Shown: positions 7,115 to 15,276 of the stretch, piece after piece
How the letters are laid out: each line of letters starts with the position of its first letter
Position numbering within the stretch: the stretch's first letter is position 1
Assembly (NCBI GenBank): GCA_023248855.1
Contig: JAHFDS010000030.1
Location: 1 to 34,031, forward strand
Length of the DNA stretch: 34,031 nucleotides
Source of the DNA: Myxococcales bacterium
GTDB lineage: Bacteria; Myxococcota_A; Polyangia; JAHFDS01
Direction of reading: 5' to 3'
Notes under the pieces: model-generated
Seen by the model: the letters and a program-made list of their open reading frames with translations, nothing else
What the model was told of the DNA's origin: nothing
Databases searched by the model: none
Program-made: the position numbers and the translations under genes

Positions 7115-7168
7115 CCCGCTACTCCACGGGAACCACGCCGAGGGCGCGGCAACCAGAAGGGCGGCAGC

Positions 7169-7537
7169 ATGTCCATCGAATCTGGGAGACCGCCGCACGT
7201 ACCTGCTGCTGCGACCTCCTTGCCCGATCGGAGCTTTCGGGAGCGCAAGCTGAGCCAGCTCGATGGCGACCTCGCGCGACTGGGGGCTGATCTCGATCGC
7301 CTCGCCGCCCTGGCCCAGGCGCCAGCCGGCCAGGACAACACCTTGTCGCACCAGGGCTGTGCCCCCCTCGCCGCGGAGCTCCAGAGCGAGCACGCCCGAC
7401 TGCGCCTGAGGCTGAGACGGCTCGGCAGCGCCACCGACGATGGGCGATTCGAGCAATTGCGAATGGAGCTAGAGCGGGGAGAAGACCGCCTGCGACTGGT
7501 CGTGCAACGGCTCCGGGCCAGGCTATTTCAGGACTGA
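7169..7537 (+). CDS. Small coiled-coil protein, function unknown
   Basis: A 122-residue soluble protein, Leu/Arg/Ala-rich. Heptad-like runs (ERKLSQLDGDLARLGADLDRLAALAQ and ELQSEHARLRLRLRRLG, then RMELERGEDRLRLVVQRLRARL) predict two or three long coiled-coil helices with a flexible centre. The ATG at 7169 is chosen for the AGAAGG eight bases upstream and because coil-type sequence starts soon after. No family recognised. It sits between the BON lipoprotein and a zinc-ribbon protein and carries its own promoter candidate. Confidence 0.65.
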   Translation: MSIESGRPPHVPAAATSLPDRSFRERKLSQLDGDLARLGADLDRLAALAQAPAGQDNTLSHQGCAPLAAELQSEHARLRLRLRRLGSATDDGRFEQLRMELERGEDRLRLVVQRLRARLFQD

Positions 7538-7600
7538 ACCTGGCTCCAGAGCACGAGACCCGAGGTCGGGTTTCCCTTGCAGATGAAGGACTGGTGACGC

Positions 7601-7879
7601 ATGAGGACTTCACACTTCGCGCACCTGGACGACGAGCGTTCGGTGCTCCGAACCCTGGTCGGAAAGATCGAGCGAGAGCTCGACTACCTGCCCCAGTCGG
7701 CCGCCAGTCAGCTGGTCGAGCTTCGCAACTACTGGGCCGACCTGGTCAATCGACTTGCCCTCGGCCCGGCGCCCGACCTGCGGACCTGTCCGACTTGCGG
7801 TCGCCCCGGGATGCGTACGGCGACGCGTTGCGGTTTCTGCTGGGCGAAGCTGGAGCCACCCCAGCCATCAGCCTCGTAG
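7601..7879 (+). CDS. Small zinc-ribbon protein
   Basis: A 92-residue protein with an N-terminal helical part (DDERSVLRTLVGKIERELDYLPQSAASQLVELRNYW) and a C-terminal four-cysteine knuckle: CPTCG at about 64-68 and CGFC at about 78-81, spaced as in treble-clef or zinc-ribbon modules. It probably binds one zinc ion and mediates protein or nucleic-acid contacts; partner unknown. GAAGGA at 7585-7590 supports the ATG at 7601. Confidence 0.68.
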   Translation: MRTSHFAHLDDERSVLRTLVGKIERELDYLPQSAASQLVELRNYWADLVNRLALGPAPDLRTCPTCGRPGMRTATRCGFCWAKLEPPQPSAS

Positions 7880-7981
7880 AGGCCGGCGCCTGTGCACCAC
7901 GAACTGACGCGCCCGACGACCGCAAACTGGCGAGAAATTGCCAGGCTCTGGTCACGTGAGGTCGCCGTAGGCGCAATGAGC

Positions 7982-7997
7982 TGGCATGAAGCGTGCT
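7982..7997 (+). promoter_or_regulatory. Sigma-54-type promoter of the PASTA gene
   Basis: TGGCATG-AAGC-GTGCT has six of seven -24 bases, four of five -12 bases and correct spacing, and shares the GTGCTC extension with the BON promoter. The predicted start (~8008) is 21 bases before the ATG at 8029, with AGGAGA (8018-8023) between them. Confidence 0.5.
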
Positions 7998-8028
7998 CGT
8001 TCCAGCTCGCGAGAGACAGGAGAACGCC

Positions 8029-8859
8029 ATGATGACCCAAGAGACCAGCGGCGGACCGCGAGCTCCAGGAGCGATGCCACCGTGTCCGCCGACGATTCGC
8101 ATCCCCCCCGAGAGGCGGCCCAGGCGCGGAGCCGTGATCGTCACCGCGGTGCTCGTCTCGGCGGCCACCGCGATCGTGACGCTGCTCGTGATGCGGTCGC
8201 CGATGATTCCCCAACCGATCCAGGCGGCCTTCGGGGGCGGTGTGGAGGTGCCTTCCCTCGTTGGAACGTCCTTCGAGCAGGGCCGTGCGCTCCTCGATCG
8301 AAAAGGCCTCGTCGCCATCACGGAGCGCGAGCGCGAGGACACGCGGGTGGCCGAGGGGACCATCCTCGCGCAATCGCCTGCGGCCGGCTGGTACGCGAAG
8401 CGCGGTGTGGACGTCAAGCTGACGGTCGCGCGCGGCCCGCTCACGCTCAAGGTGCCGGACGTGGCTGGCCTGCCGATCCTCCAGGCGACCGAGCGCGTCG
8501 CGTCAACCAAGCTCCAGCTCGGTGGGCCGCTCGAGGCGCCGAGCGCGTCCGTGCCGGCCGGGCTTGCCGTGGGCACGATGCCGCCGGCAGGCGCAGAGGT
8601 CGCGCCGGGCATGCTGGTGCACCTCGTGGTGGCATCCGGCCCACCGATCGTGGAGCTCGCGCTACCCAAGGTGACCGGGGTCAGCCGCTGGCAGGCGCTG
8701 GCCGTGCTCGCAAAGGCCGGCCTCATTGTGGATAGCGTCAAGTGGGTCGATTCCGAGGATCTCGATGCGGGCATCGTGGCACGCCAGGACCCCGCCGCCA
8801 GCACTCGCGTCGCGCCGGGCTCCAGAGTCACGCTCTGGGTCGTCCGTGGTGATGATTGA
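8029..8859 (+). CDS. Membrane protein with three PASTA domains
   Basis: A 276-residue protein with a Pro-rich cytoplasmic N-terminus (~1-33), one membrane helix (about 35-55, AVIVTAVLVSAATAIVTLLVM) and three consecutive PASTA repeats outside the membrane. The repeats begin at VEVPSLVGTSFEQG, LKVPDVAGLPILQA and LALPKVTGVSRWQA, and each ends in a xPGxxVxLxVxxG-type strand. PASTA modules usually bind peptidoglycan or muropeptides as the sensor half of Ser/Thr kinases or PBPs. Here no kinase or transpeptidase domain is attached, so it may be a stand-alone cell-wall binder. AGGAGA (8018-8023) fits either of two adjacent ATGs (8029, 8032). It converges with the sigma-54 activator gene, with 11 bases between stops. 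Confidence 0.85.
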   Translation: MMTQETSGGPRAPGAMPPCPPTIRIPPERRPRRGAVIVTAVLVSAATAIVTLLVMRSPMIPQPIQAAFGGGVEVPSLVGTSFEQGRALLDRKGLVAITEREREDTRVAEGTILAQSPAAGWYAKRGVDVKLTVARGPLTLKVPDVAGLPILQATERVASTKLQLGGPLEAPSASVPAGLAVGTMPPAGAEVAPGMLVHLVVASGPPIVELALPKVTGVSRWQALAVLAKAGLIVDSVKWVDSEDLDAGIVARQDPAASTRVAPGSRVTLWVVRGDD

Positions 8860-8870
8860 CCGGGCGCGCG

Positions 8871-10473
8871 TCAGGAATGGTAGCGGTACAGGGATCGGAT
8901 GCTGATCCCCAGTGCGCGGGCCGCGGTTTCGCGATTGCCATCATGCCGCGCCATCGTGTGCGCCACGTACGACTCCACGAACTTCGCACGGGCTTCGGCC
9001 AGTGGCAGATCGACGTGCTCGAAGACCAGCCCCGGTCCGGCCGGGGCTGGCAGCGCGGGCCCCGGCGAAGGCACGTCCAGGGACGCCGCGCTTGTGGGCG
9101 CCGCGACGAGTAGCTCCTCCTCCAGCAGGAGATCTCCGGGCAGGATCTCCGGACCGTCGCACAGGACGGCGGTCCGGCGAATCGTGGAGCGCAGCTCGCG
9201 CACGTTGCCTGGCCACCGGTACGCCAGGAGCACGAGCTCCGCCGGGCGCGAGAGCGATCGCGGCGGGAGCCCCAGCTCCCGCACGGCCTGGCCCAGGAAC
9301 AGGCGCGCCAGGACGATGACGTCGTCGCCACGGTCGGCCAGCCGCGGAATCGGCAGCGTCACCTCGCACAGGCGGAAGAGCAGGTCCTCGCGGAAGCGCC
9401 GGGCCTTCACCTCCGCCCTGAGATCCTTGTTGGTCGCGGCGATCAGCCGGAAGTCGACCGGCCTGGTCACGGTCTCTCCGATGCGCCTGACCTCGCGCTC
9501 CTGGACTACGCAGGAGCTCCGCCTGCATGCCAAGGGGCATGTCACCCACCTCGTCCAGAAACAGCGTGCCCTTGTTGGCGGCTTCGACGAGGCCCACGCG
9601 GTCCGTGTGAGCGCCGCTGAACGCCCCCTTCTTGCAGCCGAACAGCTCGACCTCGAGCAGGCTCTCCGGCAGGGCCGAGCAGTTGATCGCCACGAGCGGC
9701 TCCGTCGAGCGGCGGCTGGCGCGGTGCAGCGCGCGCGCGGCGACCTCCTTGCCGGTTCCCGTCTCGCCCGTGATGAGGATCGTGAGATCGGTGGGCGCGA
9801 CCTTGGCCAGGAGGCGCTGCAGCTCCGCCATCGGCTGCGGGTCGGCGATGATCTCGTAGACCGCCGCCGCGCTGATCCGCGCTGCGGCGCGGCGCAGCTG
9901 GACGAGAAACGGCAGTGTCATCCCGCACAGGACCCTGAGCTCACGCACCGTGTCGGCCGAGAACGAGTGCGTGGGATCGCGCTTTTCGAGGTAGAGCGCG
10001 GCGATCACGCGCCCAGCGAGCAGCATGGGCAAGCAGAGCAACGAGCGGCTGTCACGCTGCGCCTGCGGCGAGCCGGAGCCCTCAGGCTGGGCGGCATTCG
10101 GGATCCAGATCGCGCCCTTGCCGAGGAGGACCTCCGTGACGACTGGATCGGAGAGCAGGGCCTCGGCGCTCAGAGAAGGCAAGCCCCCTGCCGAGCGCGC
10201 AGCCGCCACGCTGAAGGCGCCGGAGTCGGCCAGCAAGAGGGCGCCGCTCGCGGCCGACGTCGCATCGACGACGAAGTCGAGGATGAGGCGCAGCGCATCC
10301 GAAGGCGCCTCGACGTCCGCCAGGGCATCCGCGAGCCCGTCCAAGGCGAGCGAGCCTTCCACAACCACCGGCTCCTTCGCCTCCCTCACGACCGAAGATG
10401 GGCCCGCGAACTGGGGGAATCCTTCGGTGGGACGGCCACCGTTGACCATATCGCCGTTGCTGCTGGTCTCCAT
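8871..10473 (-). pseudogene. Sigma-54-dependent activator (GAF-AAA+-Fis), frameshifted as sequenced
   Basis: Domain order is an N-terminal GAF sensor (about 35-190, including SRSLLCLPMLLAGRVIAALYLEKRD), the AAA+ sigma-54 interaction domain and a C-terminal Fis-type helix-turn-helix (NRETAARALGISIRSLYRYHS). In the AAA+ part, Walker A is GETGTGKE (about residue 235), the sigma-54 contact loop is GAFSGA (~285), and Walker B is GTLFLDEVGD. At 9504-9507 the frame breaks: LGMQAELLR is followed by SPG in one frame, while the true continuation QEREVRRIGETVTRPVDFRLIAATNKDL is in another. Loss of two bases from a GTGT run explains it exactly. All downstream motifs are intact (e.g. RWPGNVREL), so the lesion is recent or a sequencing error. 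It has no receiver domain, so control is probably by a GAF ligand or protein partner. The start is uncertain: ATG at 10473 or 10449. Confidence 0.85.
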
Positions 10474-10486
10474 ACCTCGACCACAG

Positions 10487-10502
10487 AGCAACCCATGTGC
10501 CA
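10487..10502 (-). promoter_or_regulatory. Sigma-54 promoter of the activator gene
   Basis: Minus-strand TGGCACA-TGGG-TTGCT matches the -24 element at six of seven positions and the -12 element fully, with GG-N10-GC spacing; it is the best such site in the window. The predicted start is near 10476, only three bases before the ATG at 10473, so translation may begin at 10449 instead. It suggests that the activator drives its own transcription. Confidence 0.6.
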
Positions 10503-10666
10503 CGCGGCCAAGCCTGCGGCAGCTGGTCGAACGGGTGCGGCGGCGCGAGCTTGTGGGCCTGCCGCCTGTAGCAGTCTCAGAAAAATGTGCAGGGTGGCGC
10601 ACGGCCGGGTCAGTTTCTGCGCCCACTCGGTCCTGCGACAGGCCGCTTTCGCAGCAAGGCGGTCCT

Positions 10667-10915
10667 TCAGTTGCCGATTTTTCCGACCCTCTCGCCCGCC
10701 TTCTTGAGCTTCTCGCTCGCCTTGAGGGCGAGGTCTTGCAGGTCTCCGGCTGCGGCCTTCGCCACCTCGCCCGCCTTCGCGACCGCCGCATCCACGGCCT
10801 TCTTGGCCGCGTCCGCGGCCTTCCTCGCCGTCTGGTGGGCCTGGTCCGCGAGCGTCTCCGTGGTGGCGGTTGCAGACGCCGTCATGTTGCCGATCTTTTC
10901 GTTCACCTTGCTCAT
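10667..10915 (-). CDS. Ala/Lys-rich amphipathic helical protein (LEA/apolipoprotein-like)
   Basis: An 82-residue protein made almost entirely of Ala, Lys, Asp and Glu in 11-residue-like periodicity (AHQTARKAADAAKKAVDAAVAKAGEVAKAA, then LQDLALKASEKLKKAGERV). This composition is typical of LEA-like, phasin-like or apolipoprotein-like amphipathic helices that protect or coat membranes or proteins under stress; the exact family is not clear. The ATG at 10915 is preceded by GAGGAGAT, which is locked in a predicted hairpin (separate entry). Its position beside the sigma-54 activator and its stress-protein look fit the left-hand gene cluster. Confidence 0.72.
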   Translation of the reverse strand: MSKVNEKIGNMTASATATTETLADQAHQTARKAADAAKKAVDAAVAKAGEVAKAAAGDLQDLALKASEKLKKAGERVGKIGN

Positions 10916-10920
10916 TTGAG

Positions 10921-10946
10921 ATCTCCTCGACTTCGTCGAAGGAGAT
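10921..10946 (-). promoter_or_regulatory. 5'-UTR hairpin sequestering the ribosome binding site
   Basis: Read on the minus strand, ATCTCC-T-TCGAC, loop GAA, then GTCGA-GGAGAT forms 11 base pairs with one bulged T. The 3' arm contains the GAGGAGA ribosome binding site of the gene starting at 10915, five bases further on. The 5' arm is in effect an anti-Shine-Dalgarno. This geometry is that of a translational switch such as an RNA thermometer. Confidence 0.6.
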
Positions 10947-10950
10947 GCAA

Positions 10951-10966
10951 TGCACAATGTGGGCCG
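10951..10966 (-). promoter_or_regulatory. Weak sigma-54-type match upstream of the helical-protein gene
   Basis: CGGCCCA-CATT-GTGCA on the minus strand has the right spacing but only four of seven -24 bases. The predicted start (~10940) would cut into the 5' arm of the hairpin at 10921-10946, so the two calls conflict in part. Confidence 0.25.
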
Positions 10967-10990
10967 TATCGCTTCCCCCAAGCAATCCGC

Positions 10991-11437
10991 TCACGGCTTC
11001 GGCGATTGCGCGCGTGTGACGCCAGGATCGAAGACTCCCTTTCCAGGCACGTAGTTCACCTCGAGCCGGATGCCGTCCGGATCCTCGAACAGAACCGAGT
11101 AGTAGCCAGGCACCCATCCACCCTCCGCTGGCGGATGAACCACGGTGGCGCCGAGGCTGGCGACCAAGGCGTGAGCTGCGTCGACGTCTTCACGGCTCCG
11201 CGCCCGAAAGCAGACGTGGTGCAGCCCCACCCGCTGCTGATCGAAGCGCTCGTGCGCCAGCTCGACGCCCGCGGGACGGAGCCCGACGGCGGTGCGGCCG
11301 CCGACAAAATAGAGGTATTCGTCGCTGTCGATGATCTCCGAAAGGCCCATATGCGACAGGAGCGCGCGGTAGAAGTCGCGAGAGCGACTCACGCTCCGCA
11401 CGGTCAAGATGACATGTGCGATGCCGTTGATTTCCAT
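10991..11437 (-). CDS. VOC (glyoxalase/bleomycin-resistance) family protein
   Basis: A 148-residue protein with the paired beta-alpha-beta-beta-beta modules of the vicinal oxygen chelate fold. The first module runs from GIAHVILTVRSVSRSRDFYRALL and the second from GLHHVCFRARSREDVDAAHALV to FEDPDGIRLEVNYVP. His8, His73 or His74, and Glu126 are at the usual metal-ligand positions, so it probably binds a divalent metal. Substrates in this superfamily range from methylglyoxal-thiol adducts to aromatic diols and cannot be read here. No clear ribosome binding site: ATG at 11437 is chosen, with 11446 as an alternative. It is divergent from the kinase genes. Confidence 0.85.
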   Translation of the reverse strand: MEINGIAHVILTVRSVSRSRDFYRALLSHMGLSEIIDSDEYLYFVGGRTAVGLRPAGVELAHERFDQQRVGLHHVCFRARSREDVDAAHALVASLGATVVHPPAEGGWVPGYYSVLFEDPDGIRLEVNYVPGKGVFDPGVTRAQSPKP

Positions 11438-11574
11438 GCGCGGCATTCTGGCACGACACCCGCGCGACCTGGGCGATGACCAGGCCGAGGTGCGGTGCCG
11501 CAAATTCTCCCCACGGGCACCGCGCCGCGCTACGATCCGTCCCCGGCGTTCGCCGCGCCCACCGGTCCCCTCCC

Positions 11575-14500
11575 ATGCGCTTTCAGCCGCTCCGCGAGCT
11601 CGGCCAAGGAGGCATGGGCATCGTGTACGAGGCGGTCGACCGCGAGAGCGGGATGCACGTCGCCCTCAAGCTCCTGCCGGTCGCGAGCCCCGAGTACCTG
11701 TTCTTCTTCAAGCGCGAATTCCGCACCCTGGCCGATCTGCGGCACCCCAACCTGGTCCGCCTGTTCGAGCTCGTCCACGAGGCCGACCGCTGGTTCTTCA
11801 CGATGGAGCTGGTCGATGGGGTCACGTTCCTCGAATACGTCCGGGGCGCCGGGCCCGAGTGGGACAGCAGCCGCGGCCTGAGCCCTGGCTCGCTGCCCAT
11901 CCCGCCACAGGCGGACACGATTCGCAGCCCGGACGCCGCCTCCGAGACGGCCGAGGCTCCACCGCCCAGCGGTGAGGCCGGCGGTGAGCTCAACGAGGGC
12001 CGGCTGCGTCGAGCCCTGGTTCAGCTCGTCCGGGGCCTGCAAACGCTGCACGCGGCCGGCAAGGTCCATCGCGACATCAAGCCGGCCAACGTGCTCGTGA
12101 GCCGCGAGGGCCGCGTCGTCATCCTCGACTTCGGCCTCGCGACGGACCGGACCGGGGCCGGCGAGGACACCGATGCGCCCGGGCTCGGCACCCCGGTCTA
12201 CATGGCCCCGGAGCAGGCCGCCCGGCACGACGTCGGACCGGCCGCCGACTGGTACAGCGTGGGCGTCCTCATGTTCCAGGCGCTCACGGGCCGCCGCCCC
12301 TTCGAGGGACCGCAGCACGATGTGCTCCACGACAAGCAGCATCAGGACGCGCCGTCACCGGGGCGGTTCGTGCGCGACCTACCCCAGGATCTCGAGCGGC
12401 TGTGCACGGACCTCTTGGCGCGAGAACCCGCGGCGCGGCCCGATGGCGACGGCATCCTGGGGCGCCTCGAGGCCGTCGCGGAGCCGCGCGCTGTCCGCGG
12501 AGCACCGTTCGTCGGGCGCGAGCCCGAGCTCGGGGTCCTGCACGCCGCCCTGGGCGCCCTGACGGGGCGAAACGCCCAGGCGGTCGTCGTCAAGGGGGAG
12601 TCGGGGGTCGGCAAGACGGCCCTGGTGCGCCGCTTCCTCAAGGACATCATGTTGTCCCCGGACGTCCTTCCGTTGCCCGGGCGCTGCTACGAGAACGAGT
12701 CGGTCCCCTACAAGGCCTTCGACGACATCGTCGACGCATTGACGCGCCGTTTGCTCCGGGAGCCGGCCAGCGAGGTCGCGCGCTTGCTGCCGCGCCGCAT
12801 CGACCTGCTCGTCCAGGCATTCCCCGTGCTCGGGCGGCTCGCCGGCGTGTCACCACCCGCGGGGGACGTCCGGGCCGGGAGCGAGCGACGCGCGCAGGTC
12901 TTCGGCGCCGCCCGGGAGCTCTTCGCCCGGCTCGCCGAGCGGCATCGACTGGTCCTCCTGATTGACGATTTGCAATGGGCCGACGCCGACAGCGTGGCGC
13001 TCCTCGCCGAGCTATTGCGGCCGCCGGGCCCGCCCGTGCTGGTCGTCTCGACGATGCGCGACGCGCCCGAGGGCAGCGCAGAGGGCCTCGATCCCCTGGT
13101 CGCGTTCGAACAGCCAGGGCTGTCCCTGCATCGGCTTGACCTCGAGAACCTCCCGCCGGCCGAGGCCCTGGCCCTGGCGCGCGCGTGCATGCAATCCCGG
13201 CGCGGGGTGGCGACCCTGGATGCAGCGGCCATTGCGGCAGAGGCGTCGGGGCATCCCCTGTTCATTGCCGAGCTGGCCCTTTGCGCCGAAGCACCGCGCC
13301 AGGACGGCCCGATCCAGCGCCTCGAGGCGCTGATCTGGCGGCGCATCACCGAGCTCGGCGAGCCCGCCGTACACATCCTGCAGCTCCTCGCGCTCGCCGG
13401 CGTGGCGCTGCCCCAGGACACGATCGCGCGGTCGCCCCAGCTTGTCGGGGTGGAGCTCTCACAGCAGATCGCCCTTCTGCGCGACGCCAACCTCGTGCGC
13501 ACCCGGGGCCGAAGGCGCCACGACGTGGTCGAGGTGTTCCACAACCGGGTGCGACACACCCTCGTGCAGTACCTGGCGCCGAACCGGCGTCGGCGTCTTC
13601 ATGCCGAGCTCGCGGCCTTGCTCGAGGGCGCCGCCCCGTCGGCGACCCTGGCCATGCACTGGAGAGAGGCAGGAGAAGCCGACCGCGCGGGAGAGCTCGC
13701 GGCGCGCGCGGGCCACGAGGCCGCGGGAGGATTGGCGTTCGGTCGTGCGGCGCATTACTACCGGCTCGCCCTCAAGGTCAAGGCGTGGGATGCGGAGGGC
13801 GCGCGGACGCTCCACACCCAGCTCGGCGAGGCGCTGGCCAAAGCGGGCAGCGGGCTCCCCGCGTCGCGGGCTTTCCTGGCGGCTGCGGAGCTGGCCGATC
13901 CCGGTCCGGCGCTCGATTTGCGGCGACGGGCGGCCGAGGAGCTGCTCCGCAGCGGGCACGTCGACGAGGGCGTCGCCGCGGTCCGCGCGCTCGGGATCCC
14001 GATCGCCCGCAGCCGGACGCGTGCCGTGGCGGCGTTGCTCCTGGATCGCGCCAAGCTTGCCGTGCGCGGACTTGGCTACCGGGAGCGCTCCGCGGCCGAG
14101 CTCGCGCCGGGCGTGGTCAGCCTCATCGATCTGTGCTGGACGCTGGCGTCGTCCCTGGCGCTGACCGACCACCTCCAGGGGGCACTCTTCCAGAGCCGGG
14201 CGCTGCGCCTCGCGCTCGACGCGGGGGAGCCGCTGCGGATCGCCCGGTGCCTCATGGCGGAGCAGGGCTTCCGCGCCGCGGCCGGTGACGAGCGTGCGGC
14301 CCGGCGTGTGGCGGCAATCACCGACGCCCTCGCCGAGCGAATGGGCAACCCGGTCGTCCTCGGCATGAACGCCGTCGGCCACGGCATGTCGGCACACTTG
14401 CTCGGACAGTTCCTGCCTGCTCGCGCAGCGCTCGAGGACGGAATACGCCGGTTGCGGGACGAGGCAGGCATGTTCTGGGAGCTCGACGCCGCCCATAACT

Positions 14501-15276
14501 TCCTCATCGAGTGCCTGTTCTATCTCGGGGACCTCCGCGAGCTCGGGCGCATCGTGGAGTCGTGCGTGGACGACGCCCGCGGCCGTGGTGACCGGTACGC
14601 GGCGACCACGCTGCGCATCGGGCTCTCGAACGTGGTGTTCCTCCTTGGCGACGACCCCGAGGGCGCCCGGGAGGCCGTCGCCGAGGCCATGAAGCGCTGG
14701 AGCCCCGAGGGATTTCATGTGCAGCACTGGTACGCGCTCATTGCGCGCCTGCACATCGCGCTCTACCGCGGCGACACGGCCGACGCGCTGGCGGCGCTCG
14801 CCGAGAGTTGGCGTCCGCTGTGGGGCTCCCAGATTCTGCGCATCCAGCACGCCCTCATCGTCGCCCGCCATCTGCGTGCCCGCGTCGCCCTGGCGGCCGC
14901 CCTCGAGGCGCCTGCGAGCGCCGACCGTCCGCTGGCGGTGGCGGAGGGGGAGGCGCGTCGACTCGAGCGAGTGGGCACGGCCTGGTCCCGGGCCACCGCG
15001 GCGCTCATTGCGGGCGGCGTGGCGGCCGCGCGCGGGCAGGCTGAAGTGGCCATTGCCAGGCTCGGGGAGGCGGCGGAGGGATTTCGCGCCCTCGACATCG
15101 AGATCTTCGCCGTGGCGGCGCTGCACCGCCAGGGCCAGCTCCTCGGGGCCGCTGGCGAGGCCCAGGTCCGGGCGGCGCGGAGCTGGTGGGGCAGCCGCGG
15201 GGTCGTGCGCCCCGAGCGGTTCCTGGCCATGCTGGCACCCCAGGGTGGCATCATGGGGAGAGATCGGGAAGCCTAA
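11575..15276 (+). CDS. Ser/Thr protein kinase-STAND ATPase fusion, copy 1
   Basis: A 1,233-residue cytosolic protein. Residues 1-~300 are a Hanks-type kinase: glycine loop LGQGGMG (9-15), catalytic Lys32 in VALK, HRDIKPAN (165-172), DFG (185-187) and APE (211-213), all intact. A ~45-residue Pro/Ala-rich insertion lies between the hinge (TMELV) and the helix before HRD. An AAA/STAND module follows: FVGRE (312), Walker A GESGVGKT (341-348) and Walker B LLIDDLQWAD (about 461-470). The last ~550 residues are TPR-like helices. This is the PknK-like build, in which the STAND part usually works as a nucleotide-driven oligomerising switch. There is no membrane segment. Start is ATG 11575 because the kinase fold begins immediately; an upstream in-frame start adds unrelated sequence. 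The stop overlaps the next gene's start. Confidence 0.9.
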   Translation: MRFQPLRELGQGGMGIVYEAVDRESGMHVALKLLPVASPEYLFFFKREFRTLADLRHPNLVRLFELVHEADRWFFTMELVDGVTFLEYVRGAGPEWDSSRGLSPGSLPIPPQADTIRSPDAASETAEAPPPSGEAGGELNEGRLRRALVQLVRGLQTLHAAGKVHRDIKPANVLVSREGRVVILDFGLATDRTGAGEDTDAPGLGTPVYMAPEQAARHDVGPAADWYSVGVLMFQALTGRRPFEGPQHDVLHDKQHQDAPSPGRFVRDLPQDLERLCTDLLAREPAARPDGDGILGRLEAVAEPRAVRGAPFVGREPELGVLHAALGALTGRNAQAVVVKGESGVGKTALVRRFLKDIMLSPDVLPLPGRCYENESVPYKAFDDIVDALTRRLLREPASEVARLLPRRIDLLVQAFPVLGRLAGVSPPAGDVRAGSERRAQVFGAARELFARLAERHRLVLLIDDLQWADADSVALLAELLRPPGPPVLVVSTMRDAPEGSAEGLDPLVAFEQPGLSLHRLDLENLPPAEALALARACMQSRRGVATLDAAAIAAEASGHPLFIAELALCAEAPRQDGPIQRLEALIWRRITELGEPAVHILQLLALAGVALPQDTIARSPQLVGVELSQQIALLRDANLVRTRGRRRHDVVEVFHNRVRHTLVQYLAPNRRRRLHAELAALLEGAAPSATLAMHWREAGEADRAGELAARAGHEAAGGLAFGRAAHYYRLALKVKAWDAEGARTLHTQLGEALAKAGSGLPASRAFLAAAELADPGPALDLRRRAAEELLRSGHVDEGVAAVRALGIPIARSRTRAVAALLLDRAKLAVRGLGYRERSAAELAPGVVSLIDLCWTLASSLALTDHLQGALFQSRALRLALDAGEPLRIARCLMAEQGFRAAAGDERAARRVAAITDALAERMGNPVVLGMNAVGHGMSAHLLGQFLPARAALEDGIRRLRDEAGMFWELDAAHNFLIECLFYLGDLRELGRIVESCVDDARGRGDRYAATTLRIGLSNVVFLLGDDPEGAREAVAEAMKRWSPEGFHVQHWYALIARLHIALYRGDTADALAALAESWRPLWGSQILRIQHALIVARHLRARVALAAALEAPASADRPLAVAEGEARRLERVGTAWSRATAALIAGGVAAARGQAEVAIARLGEAAEGFRALDIEIFAVAALHRQGQLLGAAGEAQVRAARSWWGSRGVVRPERFLAMLAPQGGIMGRDREA

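Noticed and set aside
7564-7581. TTGCA -12-like element before the zinc-ribbon gene
   Set aside because: The only GG lies one base too close; sigma-54 promoters need strict spacing.
11449-11464. TGGCACG-N4-CCGCG upstream of the first kinase gene, resembling a sigma-54 site
   Set aside because: The -24 element is perfect but the -12 element matches only at GC, and it is more than 100 bases from the start; chance is likely in this base composition.
13459-15126. Long open frame antisense to the first kinase gene (also 17970-19373 antisense to the second)
   Set aside because: It is the mirror of GC-rich codon bias; the composition is Arg/Glu/Gln-rich with no domain, and the sense strand is a clear kinase-ATPase.
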